A stretch of DNA of 64,000 bases, taken from contig NZ_JAGDYM010000011.1 of NCBI RefSeq assembly GCF_017565745.1, positions 162,432 to 226,431 of the forward strand, read 5' to 3'. Below, one piece after another: positions 1 to 8,259 of this stretch. Both the position numbers and the translations under genes were made by a program. The DNA comes from Leucobacter weissii (GTDB lineage: Bacteria; Actinomycetota; Actinomycetes; Actinomycetales; Microbacteriaceae). A model generated the notes under the pieces. It was given only the letters and a program-made list of their open reading frames with translations. It made no database searches and had not been told where the DNA came from. The first letter of the stretch is position 1; each line of letters starts with the position of its first letter.

Positions 1-1
1 C

Positions 2-118
2 CTGGCGGTCGTGGTCGTCTCGCTGCTCGATCGCCGGCGGCGCCCGCCGAGCGAGGGGTTCCTGTCGCGGTTGCAGCGCCCCGACCCGGCGCCTCGCGGG
101 ATGGGCGGACGCGACTGA
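2..118 (+). CDS. C-terminal tail of a truncated membrane protein (unknown)
   Basis: An open frame enters from the window edge and stops at TGA 116-118, leaving 38 residues. They start with a hydrophobic run (LAVVVVSLL), turn basic (DRRRR) and end in a hydrophilic Pro/Arg-rich tail. This looks like the last transmembrane segment and cytoplasmic tail of an integral membrane protein, with the positive-inside rule placing the tail in the cytoplasm. The family cannot be named from this fragment. The GC-rich codon usage matches the downstream chromosomal genes. Confidence 0.5.
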   Translation: MAVVVVSLLDRRRRPPSEGFLSRLQRPDPAPRGMGGRD

Positions 119-177
119 GCGGGCCCGGCGGTCCCGCCCCGACCTGAGCCGGTGCGGCGCTCGGGTATCCTGACCCC

Positions 178-699
178 ATGTCGCGCACCCTCTTCGTCAT
201 GCGTCACGCCAAGTCCTCCTGGGAGACCGGGGAGACGGATCATCGCCGACCGCTCAACCTCAGGGGCGAACGGGACGGAGTCGTCGCCGGCGCGTATCTG
301 GCCGAGCGCTGCCGGCGGATCGATCGGGTGCTCTGCTCGTCGGCGCGGCGCACCGGGCAGACGTGGGAGCGCGCGGTCGTCGGAGGCGCCGCCGCTCGAG
401 AGGTCAGCCATCACGACGAGATCTACGAGGCGTCCCCGTCCGACCTGCTCCCACTGCTCCGGGGGCTCCCCGCCGGCACCGCCACCGCGCTGGTGCTCGG
501 CCACCTTCCCGGCGTCGCGCAGCTCGTCGACCTCCTCGCGGTGCGGGAGGAGACTCCGGCGCGGGAGCGATTCGAGGAGAAGTTCCCCACCAGCGGGATA
601 GCGACGATCGAGTTCGCGGGCGACTGGACCGACCTCGCCCCGCAGTCGGGTCGGCTCGTCGAGTTCGCGGTCCCTCGCGCCGACCGGAACCGCGGCTGA
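178..699 (+). CDS. SixA-type histidine phosphatase
   Basis: 173-residue protein of the histidine phosphatase (phosphoglycerate mutase-like) superfamily. The catalytic RHAKSSW motif lies at residues 9-15, with the nucleophilic His and its Arg. Further conserved pieces are PLNLRGERD near residue 25 and a second catalytic His in VLGHLPG around residue 109. The short length and RHAKSSW signature match the SixA branch, whose members dephosphorylate phosphohistidine or small phosphate esters. It is cytoplasmic, with no signal peptide. It stands alone and converges with the histidine kinase gene. A link to that kinase's phosphorelay is tempting but not shown by the sequence. Confidence 0.85.
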   Translation: MSRTLFVMRHAKSSWETGETDHRRPLNLRGERDGVVAGAYLAERCRRIDRVLCSSARRTGQTWERAVVGGAAAREVSHHDEIYEASPSDLLPLLRGLPAGTATALVLGHLPGVAQLVDLLAVREETPARERFEEKFPTSGIATIEFAGDWTDLAPQSGRLVEFAVPRADRNRG

Positions 700-712
700 G
701 GGGGCGCCGGGT

Positions 713-2695
713 CTAGCCGAGCGGCAGGGTCGCGCTCACGCGGAACCCGCCGGAGGCGGTGGCGCCCGACTCGACGGAGCCGCCGAGCGCGGTCGCGCGC
801 TCCCGCACGCCGGCGAGGCCGAGCCCCGCACCCGGGACCACCGGCTGCCCGTCGGGAGGATCCGCCGGGCCGTTCTCGACATCGAGGACGATCCGCTCAC
901 CGTCCTCCGTCACGACGACGCCGATCGCGGATCCGGGCGCGTGCCGCATCGCGTTGCTGAGGGCCTCCTGAACGATCCGGTAGGCGGTGAGTCCCGTCGC
1001 CGCCGGGATCGCCGACGCCTCCGCTCCCTCCGCATCGCGCCGTCGCGTCACGTCGAGGGAGATCCGGGCGCCCGAGCGCCGGGTCGCCTCGACGAGCGCG
1101 GGCAGATCGTCGAGCGTCGGGCGCGGCGCGAGCGGCGCCTCGCGGTCGTCGCCGGAGGAGCGCAGCAGGGCGAGCAGGCTCCGCATCTCGCCGAGGGCCT
1201 GCCGCGAGGAATCCGCGATCGACGCGAACTCCGTCTCGGCGGCCGGATCCAGGCCGTCGAGGCGGTAGCGCGCGGTCGTCGCCTGCACGCTGATCACCGA
1301 CATGCTGTGCGCGACGACGTCGTGGAGCTCCTGGGCGATCCGGTTGCGCTCTTCGAGCTCGTGCCGCCGGGCGCTCAGCTCGGCGCTCGTGCGGCGCTCC
1401 TCGCGCAGCGCGCCCCGGCTCGCATGCAGCTGGCGCGTCACCACGGCGACGACCAGCACCCCGCCGGTCACGGCGGAGGAGGTGCTGATGCTGCCCCACC
1501 CGCCGCCGTCGAGGCCGAACGGCAGGGCGGTGGCGGCGACCGCCGCCTGCGGCAGCAGCCAGCTCGCGAGCGCCCAGCCCCAACGGCGGCGCAGCCCGAG
1601 CAGCAGGATCAGCATCGCCTGCGCGATCAGCGTCATGACCGGCCAGGGCCAGGGCCATTCGGAGCCACCGGCGGTCGCCAGCGCCGTGGCGGTCGCGGCC
1701 GTCGTCAGCACCGCGATCCCGGCTGCGGGCCAGCGGACGGCGAGCAGGAGCGCGGCTGCGGGGGCGAGGGCGAGGATCATGGCGATGACGACGGGCACCC
1801 CGTACAGGGCGGCCAGCAGCGGCCAGGCGACCGCGACCGAGACGACAGCCCCCGCGGTCGTCGCGATCCAGGCCCAGCCGTCCCCGGTGACCGCGGGATC
1901 GGAGACCACCGCCTGCGGGGCGACGGGCTCGTTCGCGGCGGAGCGCACGGGATCGCGGCCCGGAGGCGAACCCGCCGGGCCGGTCCCGTCGGGGACCTCG
2001 GCGCCGCGCTCCGTTCCGGCCGGAGCGGAGAGCCCGGACCCGCCGAGCGCGGTCGCGGTCGTCGCCGCGTCGAGCCGCGCGAGGCCGCGCAGCACCGCGG
2101 GCAGGGTCACCAGGAAGAGGCACCCCGCCACGAAGTTGAACCCTGCTTCCAGCAGGTGCGAATGGGCGAGCGCGTCGGGTGCCGCGCCCGCAGTGAGCCC
2201 CTCGAGGATCAGGCCGGCGAGGGTGAGATCGTCCTGCGGCAGGAAGACGCCCCAGATCACGTGCGTGATGCCGCCCACCGCGACCCCCGTCCAGGTGACC
2301 GCCGTGACGAAGGTGAAGGTGCGCAGCGGGAACGCGACCAGCGTCTCGAAGGCGAGATCGAGCCAGCGCCGCGGGTCGATCATGGTGCGCAGGTGCCCCG
2401 CGAGGCCGGGGCGTGTCGCAGCGTACGCCGGAGTGGGCACGTCGACGCCGTAGGATCGCACGCGGGTGCGCGAGAGCTCGGCGAACACCGAGGCGAGGCG
2501 CAGCGCGACGGGCAGCAGCAGGGCGCCGACCCAGACGACGAGCGTGCCGAGCGACAGCGCGGTGAGCGGCACGAGCAGCACGAAGGCCAGCAGCGAGACG
2601 AAGAACCCGGGGAGCACGAACGCGTAGTCCCGGCCGATGCGCGAGATCGACCAGAGCGGGGCGTTCCGTCCGGGGGTCGAGGGGGTGGTCACCAT
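713..2695 (-). CDS. Membrane sensor histidine kinase (NarL/DesK-type)
   Basis: 660 residues from the preferred start. An upstream in-frame ATG at 2728 is possible, but the ATG at 2695 (MVTTPSTPG) has an AGGAG ribosome site 7-8 bases before it. The N-terminal half has several transmembrane helices, including FVLPGFFVSLLAFVLLVPL and a second hydrophobic block, and resembles the putative sensor domain of actinobacterial kinases. It is followed by a short coiled linker and a HisKA_3 dimerisation domain with phospho-acceptor His in ELHDVVAHSMS. The C-terminal HATPase domain has the GAGLGLAGVRERA G-box. It is divergent from the LuxR-type response regulator at 2904, so the two form a two-component system. 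The signal sensed is unknown; liaS- or desK-like roles are guesses. Confidence 0.9.
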   Translation of the reverse strand: MVTTPSTPGRNAPLWSISRIGRDYAFVLPGFFVSLLAFVLLVPLTALSLGTLVVWVGALLLPVALRLASVFAELSRTRVRSYGVDVPTPAYAATRPGLAGHLRTMIDPRRWLDLAFETLVAFPLRTFTFVTAVTWTGVAVGGITHVIWGVFLPQDDLTLAGLILEGLTAGAAPDALAHSHLLEAGFNFVAGCLFLVTLPAVLRGLARLDAATTATALGGSGLSAPAGTERGAEVPDGTGPAGSPPGRDPVRSAANEPVAPQAVVSDPAVTGDGWAWIATTAGAVVSVAVAWPLLAALYGVPVVIAMILALAPAAALLLAVRWPAAGIAVLTTAATATALATAGGSEWPWPWPVMTLIAQAMLILLLGLRRRWGWALASWLLPQAAVAATALPFGLDGGGWGSISTSSAVTGGVLVVAVVTRQLHASRGALREERRTSAELSARRHELEERNRIAQELHDVVAHSMSVISVQATTARYRLDGLDPAAETEFASIADSSRQALGEMRSLLALLRSSGDDREAPLAPRPTLDDLPALVEATRRSGARISLDVTRRRDAEGAEASAIPAATGLTAYRIVQEALSNAMRHAPGSAIGVVVTEDGERIVLDVENGPADPPDGQPVVPGAGLGLAGVRERATALGGSVESGATASGGFRVSATLPLG

Positions 2696-2823
2696 GTCAG
2701 CTTCTCCTATTCCGCCGGACGACGCCATCCGGCGCCGTCGCGGCCGCGTGCGGGCGGCGGTGCGGCCGGCCGCTGTCCGGCGCCGGCCGCGCCACGGATC
2801 ACGCTAGGCCCGGGTCCACCCCT

Positions 2824-2854
2824 CACGCGTCACTCCACGGGGTGATCGCGCGTG
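2824..2854. promoter_or_regulatory. Imperfect inverted repeat between kinase and regulator genes
   Basis: The divergent intergenic region contains CACGCG-TCAC followed, after a short spacer, by GTGA-TCG-CGCGTG, an interrupted inverted repeat. Its place between the two start sites suits an autoregulatory site for the response regulator, but only the symmetry is seen and no consensus is matched. Confidence 0.3.
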
Positions 2855-2903
2855 ATACGGGAGAGGGATCCCGGATCGTTCTTCGCTCGCTATCATCGGC
2901 TCT

Positions 2904-3605
2904 ATGGCGTCATCCGAGACCGACGGGCCACCAGCGACCGGGCCTGTGATCAGGGTCGCGATCATCGACGATCAGGCGATGGTGCGCCAGGGCTTCGGCG
3001 CGCTCCTGGACGCTCAGGGCGATCTCTCGGTCGTGGGCAGCGCGGCGGACGGCGACGAGGCCGTCGCGCTCGTGCGCCGGACGCGGCCCGACGTCGTGCT
3101 CATGGACATCCGCATGCCCCGGATGAACGGACTCGACGCGACGCGGGCGATCCTCGGCATGCCGGGGCTCGAACACCCCAGGGTCATCATGCTCACGACG
3201 TTCGACGCGGATGAGTACGTGTTCTCCGCACTGCAGGCCGGAGCGAGCGGGTTCCTGCTCAAAGACGCGACCGCCGAGGATCTCGTGGCGGCGGTCCGCA
3301 TCGTCGCCGGGGGCGACGCGCTGCTGGCCCCGTCGATCACGAGCCGGCTCATCGCGGACTACGTCGCCCGCCCGCCCGCGCACGCCCGATCCGCGACGCT
3401 GGCGCCGCTCACGGAGCGCGAGCTCGACGTCATGCGGCTGGTGGCCGGCGGGAGTTCGAACGCCGAGATCGCGCAGCAGCTCTTTCTCTCCGAGCAGACG
3501 GTGAAGACGCATGTCTCGCGCATCCTCGGCAAGCTCGGTCTGCGCGACCGGACTCAGATGGTGATCGCGGCCTACGAGTCCGGGCTCGTCGGCATCGGGC
3601 GCTGA
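2904..3605 (+). CDS. LuxR/NarL-family response regulator
   Basis: 233 residues. The receiver domain spans about residues 15-135: acidic pocket IIDD at 20-23, phospho-acceptor Asp68 in VVLMDIRMP, conserved Thr in IMLTTFD and conserved Lys in GFLLKDA. The C-terminal LuxR-type HTH lies at about 165-230 (LTERELDVMRLVAGGSSNAEIA, then SEQTVKTHVSRILGKL). It is the cognate regulator of the divergent kinase starting at 2695. The ATG at 2904 sits in CTCTATGGCG. Family assignment is secure; targets are unknown. Confidence 0.93.
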   Translation: MASSETDGPPATGPVIRVAIIDDQAMVRQGFGALLDAQGDLSVVGSAADGDEAVALVRRTRPDVVLMDIRMPRMNGLDATRAILGMPGLEHPRVIMLTTFDADEYVFSALQAGASGFLLKDATAEDLVAAVRIVAGGDALLAPSITSRLIADYVARPPAHARSATLAPLTERELDVMRLVAGGSSNAEIAQQLFLSEQTVKTHVSRILGKLGLRDRTQMVIAAYESGLVGIGR

Positions 3606-3618
3606 ACGGCGGACGGGG

Positions 3619-4260
3619 TCAGCCCGGCGGACCGAACGCGGTGGCCGAGGCGATCAGATTGCTCCGCGGCGGGCGGGCGCCGTCTCTGACGGCCGCGATC
3701 CAGGCGTCCGCCTCGGTGACCGCGGCGAAGTTCGACTGCAGCAGCACCATCAGCGTCCGGTGCAGATGCTCGGCCGAGACGCTTCCCGCCTCGTTGGAGA
3801 GGTGGACGGCGCCGCTCGCGTCCGACACGACCTCGATGTCGAGCCCCAGCGGGGCCGCGGCGGCGGCCGTCGCGAGGAGGCAGTTGTTGGTCATGTAGCC
3901 CACCAGCGTGAGGGTGTCGATGCCGAGCGCGCGGCTCCAATCGAGGAGTTCGGTGCCGTCGAAGGCGCTCGCGAAGCGCTTCGACACCCGCTTCCACTCC
4001 GGCCGGAGTCGTCGCGCGAGCTCCGGGTGCAGTTCGTGGCCGGGGGATCCCAGGGCGAACGCCGGTGCGCCGACCGGGTTCTCGTGCTGGATCACCGCGA
4101 CCGGCATCCCGGCGGCGTCCGCAGCCCCGAGGAGATCGATGATCCGGGCGAGGCTCTGCTCGCGGGGCGGGTACTGGATCCCGAGCCGCCCCGAGAAATA
4201 CTCCTGCTGGACATCCACGACGACGAGGGCGCGGCGCGCGGGGCGGGGCGCGCTGCTCAT
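3619..4260 (-). CDS. Isochorismatase-family cysteine hydrolase
   Basis: 213 residues, starting MSSAPRPARRALVVVDVQQEYF. The catalytic triad of the cysteine hydrolase superfamily is visible: Asp in VVVDVQQ, a Lys in KRVSKRF, and the nucleophilic Cys in GYMTNNCLLATA, with the usual cis-peptide region just before it. Members hydrolyse isochorismate, nicotinamide, N-carbamoyl amides or similar compounds; the substrate cannot be told here. The ATG at 4260 overlaps the stop of the upstream HxlR regulator (ATGA), so the two are co-transcribed. The regulator and hydrolase are divergent from a quinone/azo reductase, suggesting a shared detoxification response. Confidence 0.85.
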   Translation of the reverse strand: MSSAPRPARRALVVVDVQQEYFSGRLGIQYPPREQSLARIIDLLGAADAAGMPVAVIQHENPVGAPAFALGSPGHELHPELARRLRPEWKRVSKRFASAFDGTELLDWSRALGIDTLTLVGYMTNNCLLATAAAAAPLGLDIEVVSDASGAVHLSNEAGSVSAEHLHRTLMVLLQSNFAAVTEADAWIAAVRDGARPPRSNLIASATAFGPPG

Positions 4261-4619
4261 GGGGAGACCGTCCCGCGCTCGCGCGCCGGGGAGGCCTCGA
4301 GATGCTCCGAGGCCCAGGCTCCGAGCTGCTCGAGCACCGGCAGCAGCTGCGCGCCGCCCGGCGTGAGCGCGTAGGAGACGGCCACCGGCGGCCCCGGATC
4401 CACGCTGCGGGAGACGAGCACGGCCTCGGCGAGCTCGGTGAGGCGATCCGAGAGGACCGCATCGCTGATGCCGGAGACGGAGCGACGCAGCGCCGCGAAG
4501 GAGAGGGGGCCGCCTCCGAGGGCGTCGATGATCATGCCGTTCCAGCGCTTGCCGAGGATCGTGAAGGCGAGACCGACGGCGGCATCGCACTCGTGCCTCT
4601 CGCGGTCATCGGCTTCCAT
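4257..4619 (-). CDS. HxlR-family transcriptional regulator
   Basis: 120 residues with the single winged-helix HxlR domain: the cysteine-containing start HECDAAVGLAFTILGKRWNGMII, then LSFAALRRSVSGISDAVLSDRLTELAEA, then the wing with VSYALTPGG. The one Cys near residue 11 is typical of redox- or electrophile-sensing members. It is translated just ahead of the cysteine hydrolase and divergent from the azoreductase at 4698. A palindrome at 4651-4673 between the two start codons is the probable operator. Regulation of both transcripts by quinones, azo compounds or oxidants is inferred from related HxlR/azoreductase pairs. Confidence 0.9.
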   Translation of the reverse strand: MEADDRERHECDAAVGLAFTILGKRWNGMIIDALGGGPLSFAALRRSVSGISDAVLSDRLTELAEAVLVSRSVDPGPPVAVSYALTPGGAQLLPVLEQLGAWASEHLEASPARERGTVSP

Positions 4620-4650
4620 GTCTCGATCCTATCGTGCTACACTCTCGATA

Positions 4651-4673
4651 GTCGCTAATAATTTACTAGTGAC
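4651..4673. promoter_or_regulatory. Candidate HxlR operator
   Basis: A 23-bp near-palindrome, GTCGCTA at the left and TAGTGAC at the right with an AT-rich centre, lies in an unusually AT-rich gap between the divergent HxlR and azoreductase genes. Only two base pairs of the outer arms and the centre break symmetry. The spacing and placement suit HxlR dimers controlling both promoters. Confidence 0.6.
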
Positions 4674-4697
4674 TTATACTTTCAGATCGGAGTTCTC

Positions 4698-5357
4698 GTG
4701 ACACTGTTCCGCCTCGACGCCAGCATCCTCCCCGCGACGTCGGCCAGCCGCGCGCTCGCCGACCTCGTCGAAGCGCAGTGGACGGCCGCCCACCCGGATT
4801 CGACGGTGACGCGTCGCGACCTCGCCGCGGACCCGATCCCGGCCACCGCCTGGCAGAACGCGGTGATCGGCGGACTCGCCGAGGAGGCGGATCGCAGCGA
4901 TGCGCAGCGCGAGGCGCTCGCACTCGCCACGGCGCTCGCCGACGAGCTCGTCGATGCCGATGCGCTGCTGTTCGCCGTGCCGCTCTACAACTTCGGGGTC
5001 TCGCAGCACTTCAAGACCTGGTTCGATCTCGCCTACACGGACGCGCGCATCAACCCCGAGGGGACCGCGCTGCAGGGCAAGCCGGCCACGCTCGTCACGG
5101 TGCTCGGCGGCAACTACGATCCGGGCACGCCCAAGGAGGGCTGGGACCATTCGACCGGTTGGCTGCGCCGGGTGCTCGAGGACGTCTGGGGTCTCGACCT
5201 CCGCGTGGTGCAGCGCCCGTTCACGCTGGTCGGCGTCAATCCAGCGCTCGACCCGTTCACCGAGCTGGCCGCCGGACTCAAGGCGAACGCCGAGGCGGAC
5301 GCTCAGCGCTCCGGGCGCGAGCTGGCCGAGCTGCGCGGGGGCACGGCCGCAGCCTGA
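4698..5357 (+). CDS. azoR: FMN-dependent NADH-azoreductase / quinone reductase
   Basis: 219 residues of the flavodoxin-like fold. The start is GTG at 4698, with an upstream GGAG. Seen are the FMN phosphate-binding N-terminus (LDASILPATSASRALAD), the loop VPLYNFGVSQHFKTWFD that corresponds to the MYNF..P..LK..FD segment of AzoR, and a VTVLGG stretch for the isoalloxazine. These enzymes reduce quinones or azo dyes by two electrons using NADH. It is cytoplasmic, monocistronic and divergent from an HxlR regulator with a palindromic operator, the typical arrangement for quinone- or diamide-inducible azoreductases. Confidence 0.85.
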   Translation: MTLFRLDASILPATSASRALADLVEAQWTAAHPDSTVTRRDLAADPIPATAWQNAVIGGLAEEADRSDAQREALALATALADELVDADALLFAVPLYNFGVSQHFKTWFDLAYTDARINPEGTALQGKPATLVTVLGGNYDPGTPKEGWDHSTGWLRRVLEDVWGLDLRVVQRPFTLVGVNPALDPFTELAAGLKANAEADAQRSGRELAELRGGTAAA

Positions 5358-5400
5358 GCGGCGACCTCTTCCCACGGCGGACCCCCGGGCAGCCGGTCGC

Positions 5401-6741
5401 TCAGGAATCCCAGATCGGCCCGAACGCCGGCACCCCTCGCCGCTCGAACTCGCCGACGACCCGGCTGGTGACCGGGCGGTTCGATACGCAGATCACCGCG
5501 TCCGCGCCGGACTCCACATACGCGTCGTGGGAGAGCGCGAAGACGTCGGGCTTGCCCTGCTCGGACGTGTTCCAGATCACCGCCGCGGGCTGCGCCGCCA
5601 TCACCTCGTCGACCAGATCGTCGCCGTAGGTCGTCCGCGGATCCTTCGTGACCCACACCAGTCGGGCGCCCTGCGTATCGGTCAGCAGATGCCCGAGGGC
5701 GGGACCGATTCCGCTTCCCGTGGTCACGTAGAGCACCCGGTTGAAGAGGCGCTTGGCATTCGCGACGCCCGCGGTCGGAAGGCCGCGCACCCAGATGCGC
5801 GAGGGCGGGTCGTCGATGAAGCGGGAGGTCCAGTCGCCCGCGCGCGAGACGACCATCCGATAGCCCGATTCTCCGGCCGGTGCGGGCACGCAGGCGAAGG
5901 GATGCCAGCCGAACAAGGGATTCCTGCTGATCGCGCGGGTGGTTCCGACCGGGGGCACCACGCCGTAGTCCAGGCGCACCACCGCCGCATGACTCGAGGG
6001 GCGTTCCACCGTGATCGGTACCCGGCGCAGGAGCAGCCACGGCCAGATCGCGAACACGGTCGAGACCGCGAGCATCCAGAACACCGGAGAGGCGAGCAGC
6101 GCCTCCCAGAAGGTGCGCGCGGGCGTCTGCAGGTGCGCCAGGACGAGCGCGTTGCCCCAGGCCAGCAGGAGCACGGTCCAGGTTCCGAAGCGGTGCGAGG
6201 CCTCGAACAGGTTGTGATGGCGGGTCCGGAGGCCCGGCGCCGCGAGCACGCAGATCGCGAGGAGCATGAGCACGACGAGGATCGCGATCGCCACGGAGAC
6301 GTCGTCGTAGCCGGCCTCCCCATCTGCCCAGGCCGGTGCGAGCAGCACGACGTAGACGAGGTACCAGGCGGTGCCCGCGATCGCTCCGCCGACATGCAGC
6401 CCGCCGACGTGGTAGTACTGCGCGAGCCTCCAGCGCAGTCGCAGCGGCCAGGAGGTGGGAGCCCGCGTCGCCAGCCAGGAGAGGAAGTTCACCATCCAGT
6501 GCTGCCGGGGCAGGATCGCGAAGAGGAGGTTGAACTGGGAGATCGCGGCGATCACCTGCAGATTGCGTGCGTGCGGCTGCCACCATCCTGCGAAGGCGCC
6601 CCACGCGAAGACCGCCGCGTTCACCAGGAGCACACCCGCCAGCAGCACGGCGTAGAGCATGACGCGCGCCCGCCCGCGCTTCGCGTCCTCCGCCGTCTCT
6701 GTCGTCGATGACCTCGCCGTCTGCCCCCCAGTCGGATTCAT
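5401..6741 (-). CDS. Membrane oxidoreductase with FAD/NAD-binding-like C-terminus
   Basis: 446 residues from ATG 6741 (MNPTGGQTARSS); an ORF extension upstream is not supported. About six transmembrane helices occupy residues 25-250, with His residues in the membrane part (YYHVGGLHVGG, RHHNLFEASHRFG) that could bind haem. The C-terminal part has a FAD-type barrel segment followed by TTGSGIGPALGHLL, the glycine-rich NAD-binding turn of ferredoxin-reductase-like modules. The architecture recalls ferric reductase/NOX-like proteins, but motifs are divergent, so the electron acceptor is unknown. The gene is monocistronic. Uncertain point: the start codon, because the upstream GAAGG is very close to ATG. 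Confidence 0.6.
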   Translation of the reverse strand: MNPTGGQTARSSTTETAEDAKRGRARVMLYAVLLAGVLLVNAAVFAWGAFAGWWQPHARNLQVIAAISQFNLLFAILPRQHWMVNFLSWLATRAPTSWPLRLRWRLAQYYHVGGLHVGGAIAGTAWYLVYVVLLAPAWADGEAGYDDVSVAIAILVVLMLLAICVLAAPGLRTRHHNLFEASHRFGTWTVLLLAWGNALVLAHLQTPARTFWEALLASPVFWMLAVSTVFAIWPWLLLRRVPITVERPSSHAAVVRLDYGVVPPVGTTRAISRNPLFGWHPFACVPAPAGESGYRMVVSRAGDWTSRFIDDPPSRIWVRGLPTAGVANAKRLFNRVLYVTTGSGIGPALGHLLTDTQGARLVWVTKDPRTTYGDDLVDEVMAAQPAAVIWNTSEQGKPDVFALSHDAYVESGADAVICVSNRPVTSRVVGEFERRGVPAFGPIWDS

Positions 6742-6823
6742 GCCTTCATTTTCGCGGGCGGGGACGGAGTGCACAATTCGACGCGCGCAGCCGAGTGCGC
6801 GGGGCTTCGTCCCGGGGCATCTC

Positions 6824-7639
6824 CTACGGGGCCTGGGGGCCGGAACCACCGCGGCTTCTGCCGCGTCGGTGGCGCCTCCGCCGCGGCTTCGTCGGCGTCT
6901 CCTGCTCGTCGGGCTGGGGCTGCGGCAGGGCGATCGGCACGGTGAGCATCCCCGTGTGCAGCGCCTGGTCGATCGCCTCCTCGACCTGGCGCTGCTTGCG
7001 GAGCCTGATCCTGCTCAGCGCGCGCTGCTCCGGCAGGCTCCAGCCGAATCGCACCGCCAGCAGACGCAGCAGCGTCGTCACGGCGACGCAGACGCCGCCG
7101 GCGACCATCACCGGAACGTCGAACGCCAGGAGCACCGCGAGCACCGTCACGCCGAGCAGCGCCGCCACCGCGTACAGCGACCCCACGTGCATCAGCGCGA
7201 TGGGGATGTTGAGGATCACGTCGCGCAGCACGCCGCCGCCCACGGCCGAGACCACGCCGATGAACAGCGCCGGTGCGATCGGCAGCCCGAACGCGAGCGC
7301 CTTGGTCGTGCCGATCGCGCCGAACAGGCCCAGGCTGAGCGCATCGAACAGCGTGATGACGGGGTCCGCCTTGCGCAGGAGACGCTGCAGGAGCATGCCG
7401 ATGAATGCCGCCCCGGTGGCGACGATCAGATAGAGGTCGCTCGAGAACGCCGCGGGGGAGACGCCGAGCAGGATGTCGCGGAGGAAGCCGCCGCCGATGC
7501 CCGAGGCGATGCCGATGATGGCGACGCCGAGCAGGTCGATCCGCTTGAACCCGGCCGCGAAGAGGGCGCCCTGCAGGCTGCCGACTCCCACCGCCACGAG
7601 GTCGACGGCGATCGGCATCTCGAAGGTCTCTACGGGCAC
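6824..7639 (-). CDS. Trimeric intracellular cation channel-family membrane protein (UPF0126)
   Basis: About 271 residues. It contains the duplicated glycine-rich UPF0126/TRIC repeats GIASGIGGGFLRDILLG and SAVGGGVLRDVILN, each followed by a hydrophobic helix, for roughly seven transmembrane segments in all. The C-terminus is a hydrophilic, Arg-rich tail after residue 230. Bacterial TRIC proteins are trimeric potassium or general monovalent cation channels. The start is uncertain: GTG at 7639 (VPVETFEMP) or ATG at 7618 (MPIAVDLVAVG), neither with a well-placed ribosome site. Neighbouring genes give no functional clue. Confidence 0.85.
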   Translation of the reverse strand: MPVETFEMPIAVDLVAVGVGSLQGALFAAGFKRIDLLGVAIIGIASGIGGGFLRDILLGVSPAAFSSDLYLIVATGAAFIGMLLQRLLRKADPVITLFDALSLGLFGAIGTTKALAFGLPIAPALFIGVVSAVGGGVLRDVILNIPIALMHVGSLYAVAALLGVTVLAVLLAFDVPVMVAGGVCVAVTTLLRLLAVRFGWSLPEQRALSRIRLRKQRQVEEAIDQALHTGMLTVPIALPQPQPDEQETPTKPRRRRHRRGRSRGGSGPQAP

Positions 7640-7685
7640 CCCTCTATTCTGCCCCGTGCGGCAGGCGGAGGGCGCCGAGACCCGA

Positions 7686-7880
7686 TCAATCCGCGGCGGG
7701 CTCGTTCGCCTCCGGGGAGCGATCCGCCGTCGCCGGTCCGTCGGCGGTCGCTCCTCCCTCATCCACCCAGTCGGAGCCGAGGCGGTCGTCGTGGGCGGGA
7801 TCGCTCGTCACGTCCTCGTCGGCATCCGCGGCGCGGTCGTCCGCGGAGGGACGCCTTGCCGCCGGCTGTGGGGCGGTCAT
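7686..7880 (-). CDS. Small acidic hydrophilic protein translated with GlsB
   Basis: 64 residues, rich in Ala, Asp and Glu, with no predicted fold, hydrophobic core or Cys. The ATG overlaps the stop codon of the upstream GlsB gene by ATGA, which argues that this is a real, translationally coupled gene rather than a chance frame. I do not recognise the family. The composition suggests an intrinsically disordered protein working with the membrane stress protein. Confidence 0.55.
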   Translation of the reverse strand: MTAPQPAARRPSADDRAADADEDVTSDPAHDDRLGSDWVDEGGATADGPATADRSPEANEPAAD

Positions 7881-8146
7881 TCCGCGCGCTTCCGGCCACC
7901 GACCAGCACGCCGTAGACCAGCAGCACGAGGACGGATCCGCCGATCGCCAGCAGCCAGGACTCAAGCGACCAGAAACGGTCGAGATCCGCGTTGAAGAGC
8001 AGCGAACCGAGCCAGCCGCCCACGATCGCGCCCACCACGCCGAGGATCAGCGTGGCGATCCAACCCCCTCCCTGCCGTCCGGGCAGAATCGCCTTGGCGA
8101 TGGCACCGGCGATGAGGCCGAGTAACAGAAATGCGAGAAAACCCAT
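7877..8146 (-). CDS. GlsB/YeaQ/YmgE-family stress membrane protein
   Basis: 89 residues with three transmembrane helices and the family signature GLIAGAIAKAILPGRQGGGWIATLILGVVGA, a duplicated glycine-zipper. The C-terminus ends in GGRKR. Members accumulate under envelope, acid or osmotic stress; the molecular role is unknown. It is first in a two-gene unit with the 64-residue acidic protein. A run of AAGGAGCAAGACC before ATG supports the start at 8146. Confidence 0.9.
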   Translation of the reverse strand: MGFLAFLLLGLIAGAIAKAILPGRQGGGWIATLILGVVGAIVGGWLGSLLFNADLDRFWSLESWLLAIGGSVLVLLVYGVLVGGRKRAE

Positions 8147-8259
8147 GGTCTTGCTCCTTCATCGATCGGACGACTCCCGGGAGGCCCCGGGCGCTCATCT
8201 CAACGCTAGGCGTCGCACCGCGGAGCTTCCAGGGGCTTGCGTACGGCGCCGCGCATGCG

